Shown one piece after another: positions 1-8,500 of a stretch of DNA of 13,455 nucleotides (position 1 is the stretch's first letter; each line of letters opens with the position of its first letter). The notes under the pieces were generated by a model, which did no database searches, was not told the DNA's origin, and saw only the letters and a list, made by a program, of their open reading frames with translations. The position numbers and the translations under genes are program-made. The DNA is from Phellopilus nigrolimitatus (taxonomy: Eukaryota; Basidiomycota; Agaricomycetes; Hymenochaetales; Hymenochaetaceae): the NCBI GenBank assembly GCA_021029095.1, contig JAJOHG010000572.1, positions 1 through 13,455 on the forward strand, given 5' to 3'.

Positions 1-175
1 TTCTGTGAGAGTTTATTCACTTACTTGCAAGTGTTTAGGTATGGTGTCTGACGAACTCACCAGTGACATCTTTAGAGAGGTCTCCTGTATATGTACAACA
101 GTACAAGCAACTTCAAACTTGACGGAACTTATCGCTTCCATTCGATCCTCAAGCACTGCTGCACGATTATCCTAA
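1..175 (+). other. possible 3' terminal exon of an off-window gene
   Basis: The plus-strand frame beginning at base 2 is open from the window edge to a TAA at 173-175 and contains an ATG at 41 followed by 43 further codons. A splice-acceptor-like TTTAG lies at 34-38, so this could be a last exon starting near base 39. The translation is rich in Ser, Thr and Ile and matches no family I know. It is short, cut by the window edge and could be chance. Confidence 0.2.
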
Positions 176-587
176 CAAAACCGTCTTCTTTTTGAATTAA
201 CAACCCGGGAGTCATCAATTACCTACGTATATCGAGGACATGTGTACGCGTCCTCACAGTAGTTCGCTTGCCGCAACATACAAATCCAGACATTGCTTGC
301 GTTTCATGTAAGTAATTTCAACAGTCCCAATTTTCCCTCGGGACTCGCATTCCCCCCCTCGCTTATCGTCCGCTTGAGGGTTCGTGGAAAAAAGGGTTGT
401 CGTTTCGCTACGGGGATATCGCCGACGCGACGCAACGCGCATCTCCATTTTTATTTATGGCAATCGGTATTTGAGGACTCGGCCCACGGGAAAGCACGCA
501 GAGGCGGTTGCTAATCAATAGCGAACAGCGATTAACGTCAACGCGCTCACATCAATGGGAAGAAATTGATGTCTAAGTATACTTGAT
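176..587. other. intergenic, nothing identified
   Basis: No reading frame with convincing codon use, splice pattern or RNA fold was seen. Two opposed frames (254-448 minus, 293-514 plus) overlap each other, are low in recognisable content and are probably chance. Confidence 0.5.
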
Positions 588-601
588 TGAAAGGTTGAAG
601 T

Positions 602-715
602 TTACTTTATGCACGGCGTGAGACGAAGCTTGCATTCTTTGTTCATGTCGGAGATTTGAATGTCGAACTCAGTGACCTCCCGGTATCTCTCCAGCACGAT
701 CTTGAAGCCGTCTGG
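602..715 (-). pseudogene. coding-like exon remnant downstream of the lectin gene
   Basis: The minus strand is open for 37 codons from 715 to a TAA at 604-602. The composition looks like a real protein (begins PDGFKIVLERYREV and ends in TPCIK). Just upstream, at the same place in both duplicate units, is a splice-acceptor-like CAG (GACCAG here, TTATCAG in the right unit near 3691). In the right unit the matching DNA (about 3590-3690) starts with a similar DGFKL reading but soon hits a stop and frame changes. The 1053-bp element lies about 20 bases upstream of the frame. It may be the last exon of an old minus-strand gene, cut off by the element. Family unknown. Confidence 0.3.
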
Positions 716-734
716 TCATCAGAAACATCTGGAA

Positions 735-780
735 CTACTGTATATCACGGGGGTAATGATCATCACGCAGTAATGACCAA
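735..780 (+). repeat. left terminal inverted repeat
   Basis: It begins CTACTGTATATCACG, then has an 18-base extra segment (750-767) that ends in a second TCACG, then continues CAGTAATGACCAA. The duplicated TCACG suggests the extra bases arose by slippage or a local duplication after insertion. Confidence 0.65.
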
Positions 781-1321
781 ACTTCGTCTGGAGAAGCGCT
801 ACAGTTACCCCAGCCTCTTAAAATTTTGCACAGCGATAGCTGTATGCTCCTAGCATAATCTATCAAAGTTTTAAGTCTCTATGTACATTGTAGCAAATTA
901 TATGAGCGAGCAAAATGTACAAAAAGAGTGTGTTACCCTTTTTGTCAAGGAAAATGACCACCCTCCCTACCCGCTGATTTTACAAAGCGCAAAACTTGCG
1001 GTACCCCCTGAATCTTTGCATGCAATCTCAGAGTGTATAATTGTACAATATGCCAACTTGCTTGAGCCATAAAGATTAAGAATTGGTGGTTTTACACTGG
1101 CCTCACCTTTGGTGACATTTTTGGAGGATACTCAAAGACATGGCAATGCCGGAGCCTCTCTGATTTTAATAACACAGTCCTTACCTCATTTATCTGAGAT
1201 TATGTCTTTCTACAGGTTCGAATATGTACCTGATTTTTTTAAAATGTCGACTGAGTGTGGCGTTGAGGAGATATTGAGTATACACGAGCAGCTTCTTAAA
1301 CACCATCCTGATCATGTATAA
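737..1321 (+). pseudogene. decayed protein-coding frame inside the element, unrecognised
   Basis: A single plus-strand frame runs through most of the left half of the element, with stops at 851-853, 866-868, 1070-1072 and 1319-1321. The segments between them read as ordinary protein, and the frame is kept across the stops (for example residues LLEP, a stop, then RLRIGGFTLASPL). The last piece, from about 1073, ends EEILSIHEQLLKHHPDHV. Third codon positions are T- and A-rich, unlike the GC-richer third positions of the cdc11 gene nearby, which hints at a different origin. It could be a worn transposase or a host gene fragment carried by the element. I cannot name the family. Confidence 0.4.
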
Positions 1322-1759
1322 TGGGTGGCCTGCTCAACAACGACTCAGTTTTCCTGCATGCAACTTATATAGTGAAATATAGAAAGACTACGCGAAGCCA
1401 TACACGAAGTTTGATGCAAATTGAATGCATTGAAGAAGCTTGAGATGGGAAACAATAGTTGAGAGATAGCGCATATAGCCAGCTATGGTCGCGACTCGCA
1501 TCTTTCTTTGCTTGGCCAACCAATCGCAGCGCAGACAAATGATTGTCTCCGCGCCATTCAAGCTTTCTCACGCCTGTTCATTTCTGCGTGAGGGGCCCTT
1601 TTTGACCCTTCATCTTTAAATATTCATAGAGATGTTCAATGTCCACATGCTAGCATTATGAAAGCATGGGCGTGTTCTGGAGATTGTATATTACATGGCT
1701 GTTTTGAAAATATAGTTTGAAGTAGATGAACGGATTTGTTACGCCGGAAATGGCTTGAC
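1322..1759. other. non-coding right half of the element
   Basis: No supported gene. A 68-codon minus-strand frame (1365-1571) has no recognisable content. The segment is AT-rich and reaches the right terminal repeat. Confidence 0.4.
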
Positions 1760-1787
1760 TTGATCATTACTGCGTGAGATACAGTAG
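1760..1787 (-). repeat. right terminal inverted repeat
   Basis: Read on the minus strand it starts CTACTGTATCTCACG and continues CAGTAATGATCAA, matching the left arm with two mismatches once the left arm's 18-base insert is skipped. The adjoining DNA on the right (from about 1788) resumes similarity to the right duplicate unit. Confidence 0.65.
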
Positions 1788-1918
1788 ACCTCTTTCAATC
1801 ACAGTAAACATTATCAAGCACAGCAAAAGCACAACAGGAAATTATACGACTCAAGATGTCCGGCGCAAGCCCAAATGGCTCTGTAATATCTTCATCCCAC
1901 CGGTTCGCCCATAGGCAC

Positions 1919-2696
1919 TCAGGACAAGTCGTTGTTCAAGTAGAATGACCAGAACTGCTGAGTCTTCGATGAGTCGGGGAGCAACGTAACTTGGCTGAGC
2001 TGAATAATTTTGAGAATTTTGATGATGGCCAAATCAGTACTTTTAAATCAAGTCAGAAAATTGAATTCCTGAATATTCACCGCGTTCACGTCCGTGGCCA
2101 CGAGTGTACCATTCTGTGAAATAAGGTCATCAAAGGGGACCAACCTGGCCATACATAGATTGCATGTTAGTTTACTGGTTTGAAAAAGCACTCGAAATAA
2201 TTTCACTTATAGCTGCCTGGCTGCGTAGAGTTGACAAGTTTCCAAGCCTGTGGGGCACCACCTTGGACGAGTCTGTTGGTCTAAAAAATCATTTACTATT
2301 CCGTCCCTAAATCATAGACTGGCGTATAACACACGGCAGTGTCCACACGGACGTAGCCTCCACGACCGCCAAAAGTGGCCTCTTGGTTCAACGTGGAGGT
2401 GACTTGGAGAGTGAAGACAGTGTCTCCGTTGTCGGACGGGTAGGTGAGGTACGTCCACTAATGGAGAAGAGGGAAAGGGTCCGTTTTCTCGGAGAACAAG
2501 CATAGAAAGCACAAAAGCAACTTACGACCTGGTTGGCTGTCGTTGGGACATTCTGCGCCCACGCGAGGATAGGATTGCCGTCATGGGTGAGGCTTCCTGA
2601 GTCATCGAGCCAGTGGGAAAACCTGAGGGCTTTAATGGTGTAGTTGTTGCCGCTAACGGGAGCCACAGGGCTCGCGATAGGAGATAGAGCAGACAT
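1919..2696 (-). CDS. ricin-B-like (QxW) beta-trefoil protein, intact copy
   Basis: Five exons on the minus strand (2696-2526, 2457-2335, 2280-2207, 2144-2081, 1999-1919) join in frame to 513 nt, giving 170 aa. The introns are 68, 54, 62 and 81 nt. The first has a GTAAGT donor; the others start GTG. Three repeats of about 50 residues each end in a QxW-type motif: QVW (W58), QAW (W111) and QQFW (W161). This spacing is that of the R-type lectin beta-trefoil, a fold that in mushrooms serves carbohydrate-binding lectins and also some protease inhibitors. There is no signal peptide, so it is probably cytosolic. The start at 2696 gives a short Ser/Pro/Val leader before GNNYTI. The same five-exon layout in the right copy supports the model. 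The fold is fairly sure from motif spacing. Ligand and role are not known, and a trefoil protease inhibitor remains possible. Confidence 0.8.
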
Positions 2697-2795
2697 CGTG
2701 TGAACAATGTTGATAACTTGTATGAGTAGCAGGGAAGACAAGCTTTGGCCGCGATACTGGGGCTGGGGACGTCCTGTGTAAAAAAAAAACACCTT

Positions 2796-2804
2796 GCTTT
2801 TAAA
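2796..2804 (-). promoter_or_regulatory. degenerate TATA-like box of the intact lectin gene
   Basis: The minus strand reads TTTAAAAGC about 100 bases upstream of the ATG, at the position where the broken copy has a consensus TATAAAAGG. A nearby run of ten A on the plus strand (2780-2789) is specific to this copy. Confidence 0.4.
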
Positions 2805-2995
2805 CTCGAAGCTTTGCTTCGCGTATTCCTTCTGCGTCTAAGTCTCTCGATCCTTTGCCAGTGCGCATGGTTCATCAGTATGAGCTTCTGGTTTCCGGGC
2901 TGCTTGTGTTTGCTGGCATGTCATGATTTACAAGACGTGCATCTGGTCGTGTCATAGTGAAACACAAGTTGCTATAGAACATGTGCAATACGGCG

Positions 2996-3445
2996 CTAAT
3001 CGCGCGCCTCGATATCGTCTGCCCTCGCGAACTCGTCGCTTAGATTCGGAAAAGTGTGCCGTACGCCAAACTGCCAAATGATGCTGAGTATGTGCTTGCG
3101 ACTTTTCATCGTGACGAGAAGATCATGTGCATGTACTTACCTTAAGCTGTTGCCTTCTCGCAAACCAGTGGTATGTGTGTCAGCGTGAGCCCGGAGCGTC
3201 GTGGCTCCGGCAAGAATTATAAAAGCAAATTGCGGGTATTTGATGTATATCCGTCGTGCCGATAACCCGTGCGCAGAGTCGAACGCAAGAGGATTAGTTC
3301 TGTCCAGACCCTCTCCAAGCTGAAACTCACAGATTTCTTCGCTCACAGGATCGTTGACTGCAGGAGTTAGTTCATTTTTGCCCGGAAATATTTGACTCTT
3401 CGGTTCGCAACACGGGAAAATTGCAGGCGCATCGCGAAAGACCAT
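2996..3445 (-). pseudogene. possible 3' exons of an unidentified minus-strand gene
   Basis: An open minus-strand stretch (3445-3141) ends at a consensus donor GTAAGT (3140-3135). A 57-nt intron ending ACTCAG follows. The exon 3083-2996 then continues in frame for 29 codons to a TAG, with an acidic end containing DEFARADDIEARD. A hydrophobic run, FAFIILAG, lies in the upstream exon. The acceptor is kept in the right unit, where the next residues read STVLQLGV against SIIWQFGV here, but upstream parts there are frame-shifted. No first exon is apparent, so this is probably a fragment carried within the duplication. Family unknown. Confidence 0.25.
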
Positions 3446-3560
3446 CTTTGTTTCCTGTTCATCAGGGAATTAAGTTTCGTTCACGGGTAAGCAAGGCCAG
3501 CAAGCATTCTCAACTCTCACCATTTGTACGTAATGACGTAGCGCACATCGATGCCGAAGT
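3303..3560. other. spacer between the two duplicate units
   Basis: Apart from the tail of the possible minus-strand exon (to 3445) no gene, RNA or clear signal was seen. A splice-like pair (minus-strand GTGAGA near 3522, AACAG near 3457) would join two open stretches but soon reaches a stop, so no gene is called. Confidence 0.4.
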
Positions 3561-3836
3561 TCGAAGGTTGAATGTTGACTTCATGCACGGAGGGGGATAG
3601 ATCTTGCTTTCTTTGTTCATGGCATGGCAATGTCGGCCTTTATTCGTTCCTCCACACCACAACGACGGCCAGCTTGAAGCCATCTGATAACCAGTAGAAC
3701 TTAAAATGAACTCTCTCAATCACAGTGAATATTGTCAAGCTCAGTCAAAGCACATCAAGAAATTATGCGAGACCCAAAATGTCCAGCGTAAGGCCCAAGT
3801 GGCCTTGTATCATCCCGCCGGCTCGCCCATAGGCAC

Positions 3837-4589
3837 TCAGGACAAGTCATTATTCAGATAGAACGACCAGAACTGCTGAGTCTCCGATGAGTCGGGGAGC
3901 AATGCAACTTGGTTGAGCTGAATAATAGTGAGAAGTTTGATGATGCCCAAATCAGTACTTTCAAATCAAGTCAGGAAGTTGAATATTCACCCCAACCACG
4001 TCCGTGGCCACGAGTGTGCCGTTCTTTGAGATGAAGTCATCAAAGGGGACCAGTCTAGCATCACACAAATTGTATATCAGTTTGGTCGTCTGAAAGAAGC
4101 GCTGGGACGAATTTCACTTGTAGCTGCCTGGCTGCGTAGAGTCGACAAGTTTCCAAGCTTGTGGGACGCCGCCTTGGACGAGTTTGTTGGACTGCAAGTA
4201 CCATTCATGCTCCGTTCGTGGTTCATAAACTGGCATATAACTTACGGTAGTGTCCGCACCGGACGTAGCCTCCACGACCGCCAAAAAGCGGCCTCGTACT
4301 TCACCGTGGAGGTCGACTGGAGAGTGAAGATGCTGTCCCCGTTGTCGATGGGTAGCTTAGGTACGTCCACAGAAGGTAGAAAAGAAAGAGTCAGTTTTTT
4401 CATAAAGCACATAGAACGAACACTGCGACTTACGATCTGGTTTTAGGCTGTTCTTTGTATATCGAAGATAGGATTGCCATCGCTGGTACGAGATCGCGAA
4501 TTGTCGAGCCAATGGCCAAACCCGCGGTTTACAATGGTGTAGTTATTTCCGTTGACGAAAGGTACTAAAGCAGGAACCGCGGCGACCAT
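3837..4589 (-). pseudogene. ricin-B-like beta-trefoil gene, decayed copy
   Basis: All five exon positions of the intact copy can be aligned: 4589-4434, 4369-4246, 4191-4118, 4054-3991, 3917-3837. Exon 1 (begins MVAAVPALVP, keeps GNNYTI and HWLD) ends in an in-frame TAA at 4445-4443, just before the Q of the first QxW motif. The acceptor of intron 1 reads TG instead of AG (4371-4370). Exon 2 has a one-base loss near 4345-4350 and one-base gains in the T run at 4283-4287 and near 4257-4262. Exons 3-5 remain open, keep QAWKLV and QQFWSF, have usable splice sites and end at the same TGA. I count 29 differences in 219 nt of exons 3-5 by eye. It cannot make the full protein. A 51-aa peptide or a product starting inside exon 3 is conceivable but unsupported. 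Confidence 0.8.
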
Positions 4590-4670
4590 GTTCACGACTT
4601 GTATGGGTAGCAGTGGAGACGCTCTGGAGGAACTGCTGGAGCTGGGTATTACTCCGCTGATAAGACCTTG

Positions 4671-4679
4671 CCTTTTATA
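4671..4679 (-). promoter_or_regulatory. TATA box of the decayed lectin copy
   Basis: The minus strand reads TATAAAAGG, a consensus TATA box, 82-90 bases upstream of the ATG at 4589. The decayed gene thus keeps the better core promoter of the two copies. Confidence 0.5.
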
Positions 4680-4890
4680 CGTGAGAATTTTTTTCTTCGC
4701 GGATTTGTTTTGAATCTCCATCCTGTTTCTTGGCCTGTGCACATTGATCAACAGTATGGCTTTCTGATTTCTGGGCTTCCTATGTTTGATGACATGACAT
4801 ACTCCACAAAACGTGCATCTGGCCATGTCATACCGCGACACAAGTCGAACTGCAATGGGCACACGGTGGCGCTATTCCCGCATTACAGTC

Positions 4891-5262
4891 TTATTTGTAC
4901 GCATGAACGCGTCGAGTCGGTTCGGGGGAGCATACGATACGCCAAGCTGCAGAACGGTGCTGAGTGTGTAATTGCCACTTTCCATCTTGACGAGGACATA
5001 CTACGGATGCAGAACACTGTCTTCCCGCATTGTTGACCCACAACATAGTGATACGTGCGTCATCGTGAAACCTGGAGCATGATAACTTTGGCAAGTCTTG
5101 AAGGGATGCGAGTAAGGATTTGATACGTGTTGTGATATCTGAAGACATGATGTCGAGGATCTCACCAGGTTTATAATCGTCTCTGGTCAGTTAAAGCTGA
5201 ACCGACGAACCTACGACCTGTAAACTATGCGCAGAATCGGGAAACAAGAGAAATAGTTATGT
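4891..5262 (-). pseudogene. right-unit counterpart of the unidentified minus-strand exons
   Basis: This stretch aligns with 2996-3302. The intron acceptor ACTCAG is present (about 4974) and the following frame STVLQLGVSYAPPNR matches the left unit at roughly 9 of 24 positions. The donor is not preserved and one base difference shifts the upstream frame. Both units therefore probably carry a non-functional gene fragment. Confidence 0.2.
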
Positions 5263-5575
5263 TGGGAAGACGACTAACGGCCTGTAGACGTGGAAGAAAT
5301 GCAAAGTTACATGATTTTCCCGTTATAATTTCATGCGTAATCACACTTAGGAAAGGCCTTCTGGTAGAGGGGTCTTTGAAACAACGTAGATTAATCTTAC
5401 CTTGTTTGACTGGGAACTGAGCCAAGCATAGTCGTAGATACTAAGACTCAAGAGAGCTACCGGAACTATTAGAGGAGCGATCACGTGGCCAACGCGCGAA
5501 CAAAACACAACCTGATACCACGACGACTCCTCAACATACTCAACGACTGCAGCGCGTCAGTCGCAGATAGTAACA
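5263..5575 (+). promoter_or_regulatory. upstream region of cdc11
   Basis: No gene was seen. A palindromic E-box CACGTG lies at 5482-5487 and an ACGCG core, similar to the fungal G1/S MluI-box core, at 5492-5496, about 80-95 bases before the start codon. The start context AACA before ATG has A at -3, which is favourable. No TATA box was seen. Whether these sites act is inference. Confidence 0.35.
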
Positions 5576-8500
5576 ATGAGCGCTCAACCTAACGCAAAGC
5601 CAGCATGGATGACGGATGACCTTGCTGATGAATGGATAGAGGCTGACGAGGAGCAAGAGCAGGAACAGGAACAGGAGCAGAAGTACAACGACGCTGAACC
5701 ATCCCCAGACCAGCCTTTGGGACGCCCCGTACATTCAACTCTCAATCTGCAAGGGGCACGGAAATTTGGAACGGAAAACTTTGGAACTACTAAATTCGGG
5801 ACCACTGACTTCGGGATGACCAACTTTGGCGGATTCCCTGCCGGAGAGGAACCCGTTCAACCTTACGAACAGGCCGGAACTTTCGTTGTACGTGAGGACC
5901 TCCCTGTTGCAAACCTGCCGCAGACGCCCGCAAGAGCAAAGGGTGCTATGAAGAACATCTTCAGCCCGCTGGCCCTCGAGCGGATGTTCGAGCCACCTTC
6001 GCCACCCGGCAAATCGACGCCGAAGCCAAAGCCGTCGTTGGTCGCCCAGCGACGAATCTCAAATCGTCCAGTAAAGCCTTCGAAGCTCTCACAAGTTATT
6101 GGCGCGTCGTTTTTGCAAGAAGAGGAAGGGGAGGGACGGCAGGTAGAGAATGGTGATGAAATTGTCGAGACGGACATGCTCAACATGGGCTCGTTTGGTA
6201 ATCTCAAGCCAGCTTCAGACTGTAACTTCACTTTCTCCGTCCCCCACCCGATGAAGCCCTCTTTCCCGCCTAACCACGGCCTCGCAGCTTCACCAAATTC
6301 AAATGGCTTCAACAAACCAAACCCACAAGCACAGAGCACACCTATCCCATCATCGCAGTCTCAGCAACAACCCAATCCTAACGACTCCCGCGGTCTGCGA
6401 CTCTTTCAATTCCATTATGACACCTACACGCGTGATCACCTTTCCGCGCTTGTGGACTCCTTTGGCGTTAACTCGCCATCTAATGGCAGCACAAGCAAGA
6501 ACACTACGAGCGTCGTTTTACCGGCCTCACCCGACGCGCCCCAGGAAGCTGACGAGTCGTTCTCTCGCTTGCGGGCCGCGAAGCGTATAAAGCTCACACC
6601 GGCTGCGGAACTGCTCGAAGAAACGAGATACATCCTACCGCAACCACCATTAGCGGCCCCAACAGAGCGTCCTGTGTACAAGAAGGACTACGTCGGCGAG
6701 TCGAGGTCGCTAATGCAGCAAATCAAGCGTGCCCGCGATATTTCTATGGTCTCCGTCGCTAGCAATGGACAGCAGGACCTTGTTACTCAGGCAGCGTCTT
6801 CTAATGGTATGCTTTTGAAAATCAATAAAGGAGCTGCTGGCCCTAATGTTTTATCGCAGTTGCGAACAACTTATTACAGATACCAAATGCTCGACACACT
6901 CGTCTAGCACCATCAGCATCTTCGTCTACAACAAACGAGCTGGCGAGCAAATTTTCGTCTCTGGCATACCGACGGCAGGCTGCCGACCTCATGGCAAAAA
7001 TTAAGGGCGATCAAAGACTACTTTCCGAAAAGACTGACAGGTCCTTTTCAAGTCAAAAAAGCGAAGAAGATGTCGTCAGTGTGCAGGAACGGTCCTGTGC
7101 GCCCTCTCCAGAAACAAGGCCTCGATCACCGCTGAAGCGGCGTATCGAGGTAAAGGAGAATGAATCTGAAACTGATCCTAGCCCTCCCTCCTATGCGGCC
7201 AGCATTGCACGTTCGGCCTTCGCGGTTAGTCCGAAGAAAGGTAGAAGACGTCAAATTGCGTCTAACAACTTCAACGTCAAAGATCACCATATATTCCCGG
7301 CACACGGGAATGAGCGTAACATCTTCGTCATGCCTGTTGTATTCTCAAACGAGCATTCTCCAGTTGACCGCGTCCGCTCGCCCAACCCTACATTCCTTGC
7401 CCCACCAGCGACTGCCTTCAATGGTATGCGCTTTAACGGCCAGGCGCGTACCCAAAGCACTGACGATGACCTCAACCGATTCGTCTCGTCGGGCAGTACC
7501 GCGACGACGGCCACGACAGGTACGACACTCACTGCGGGGAGCGCGGGCTCAGGTGTGAAGCACGCCGGCCCACCACAGATGGTGCGCATCGGACCGACAG
7601 ACGTCCCCGCTTTGCCGGATCGCGTTGGCGGGATGGTCTTCGACCACACGGTTAGACGGTGGGTAAAGGAGCGTGAACCGTCTGACAGGTCAAGAGTGAT
7701 TGCTCAGCCGGGCCCGGTAGCTCCGGCGACTCCAGGAGAGGTTGAGGGCAGTGGTGAAAGCGAGGACCCATTCAGAGATATTGAAAGTTTGCGCGACGAG
7801 GACTCTAGTCGCCCGGTCTCTGCGTTAGAGGTCGCAGGATATATGGCTTCTGAACATGAGCGGGAAATCGATCGCAGCGATGGGACGGAAGACATGCATG
7901 TCGTTGACTCGAGTTCAGATTCGGAGTTCGATGATGCAGAAGACGCGCATCTTTCGACATTTACTTTCGACAACCCTGGAGTGGGCGTTGTGCACGTCAT
8001 GACAGGCGAAGCAAACGACGGCACCGATCAGGACGACGAGATAACGGACTCGGATGCGGACTCAGACGACGCTGAGGTGCAAGACGCAAGCGCCGGCATC
8101 GATGAGGATGAGGACTTTTCGAATGACTTTGCATCAATGTCTCTTCGTGAAAGGCAGCATCGTCCCCGACCCATCGCGGACGCCTCTATGGCTAACAATA
8201 TTGCAGCTGCGGGACCTTGGCGCAACGTCGGATTCGGTGGGTTCGGCGCACGTACGTTGATCACCACGCCCTGTCCTGCGGAGAAGCGGCACGTGCAGCC
8301 TCCGCGTTCTGCACTGAAGAGCACAAGCGTCACCCCTATCAATCGAGGTGGCCATGGGCGATCTGTGAGCTTCTCTGACGGCCGAAAGGATGGCAAGATT
8401 ATGGGTCTTGATATCGAAAGCGACGACACAGAGGCAACACTTCCCTCAGGCATACTTCCATCCGCGCCGTCATTGCGGTCGAAGCGCATTGCAGACATGC

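Larger units (their letters stand above)
735..1787. mobile_element. TIR-bounded DNA element inserted in the left repeat unit
   Basis: The two ends are inverted repeats. The right arm 1760-1787, reverse complemented, matches the left arm at 26 of 28 positions if an 18-base extra segment (750-767) in the left arm is allowed for. The core TCACGCAGTAATGA (763-776) pairs perfectly with 1764-1777. TA lies at both outer edges (736-737 and 1785-1786), as expected for a TA target duplication of the Tc1/mariner type, although TA alone is weak evidence. The right duplicate unit runs without a break through the same site (about 3690-3705), so it shows the locus without the insertion. Nothing recognisable as a transposase was found, so this is probably a non-autonomous or decayed element. 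Confidence 0.65.
588..3302. repeat. tandem duplication, left unit (interrupted by an inserted element)
   Basis: This is the left member of an imperfect direct repeat whose partner is 3561-5262. Matching landmarks in order are: AAGGTTGAA and TTCTTTGTTCATG (591-652 versus 3564-3620); CTTGAAGCC.TCTG (701-714 versus 3673-3686); the region 3' of the lectin gene; the whole five-exon lectin gene; its upstream region; and a GCGCAGA.TCG block near 3271-3281 matching 5230-5239. Once the 1053-bp element at 735-1787 is removed, the unit is about 1.66 kb, close to the 1.70 kb of the right unit. Exons are clearly more alike than some flanks. The outer edges are judged by eye and may be off by tens of bases. 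Confidence 0.8.
3561..5262. repeat. tandem duplication, right unit (without the element)
   Basis: Partner of 588-3302, in direct orientation. It carries the broken lectin copy, its promoter region, and sequence matching the possible exons at 2996-3302. It has no counterpart of the 1053-bp element, so that insertion either came after the duplication or was lost here. Confidence 0.8.

Noticed and set aside
2312..2875. Overlapping minus-strand frames of 66, 134 and 117 codons around the lectin exon 1-2 region.
   Set aside because: Only the frame beginning at 2696 joins through consensus splice sites to give the three evenly spaced QxW repeats. The others run through introns or in shifted frames.
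4159..4446. Plus-strand 95-codon frame across the decayed lectin copy.
   Set aside because: It is antisense to exons 2-3 of the lectin pseudogene and exists only because of that sequence.
4668..5036. Plus-strand 122-codon frame whose alignment with 2860-3125 keeps register for about 80 codons (for example YAKL, ATFH, RASG shared).
   Set aside because: In the 34 codons I tallied, differences fall on all three codon positions (most on the second), with no third-position excess. The left unit has three stops in the frame. The shared register is explained by recent duplication with few indels.
5584..8498. Several minus-strand frames of 70-158 codons opposite the first two cdc11 exons.
   Set aside because: They are shadows of the long plus-strand coding exons, with low-complexity Ser-rich translations and no splice support.
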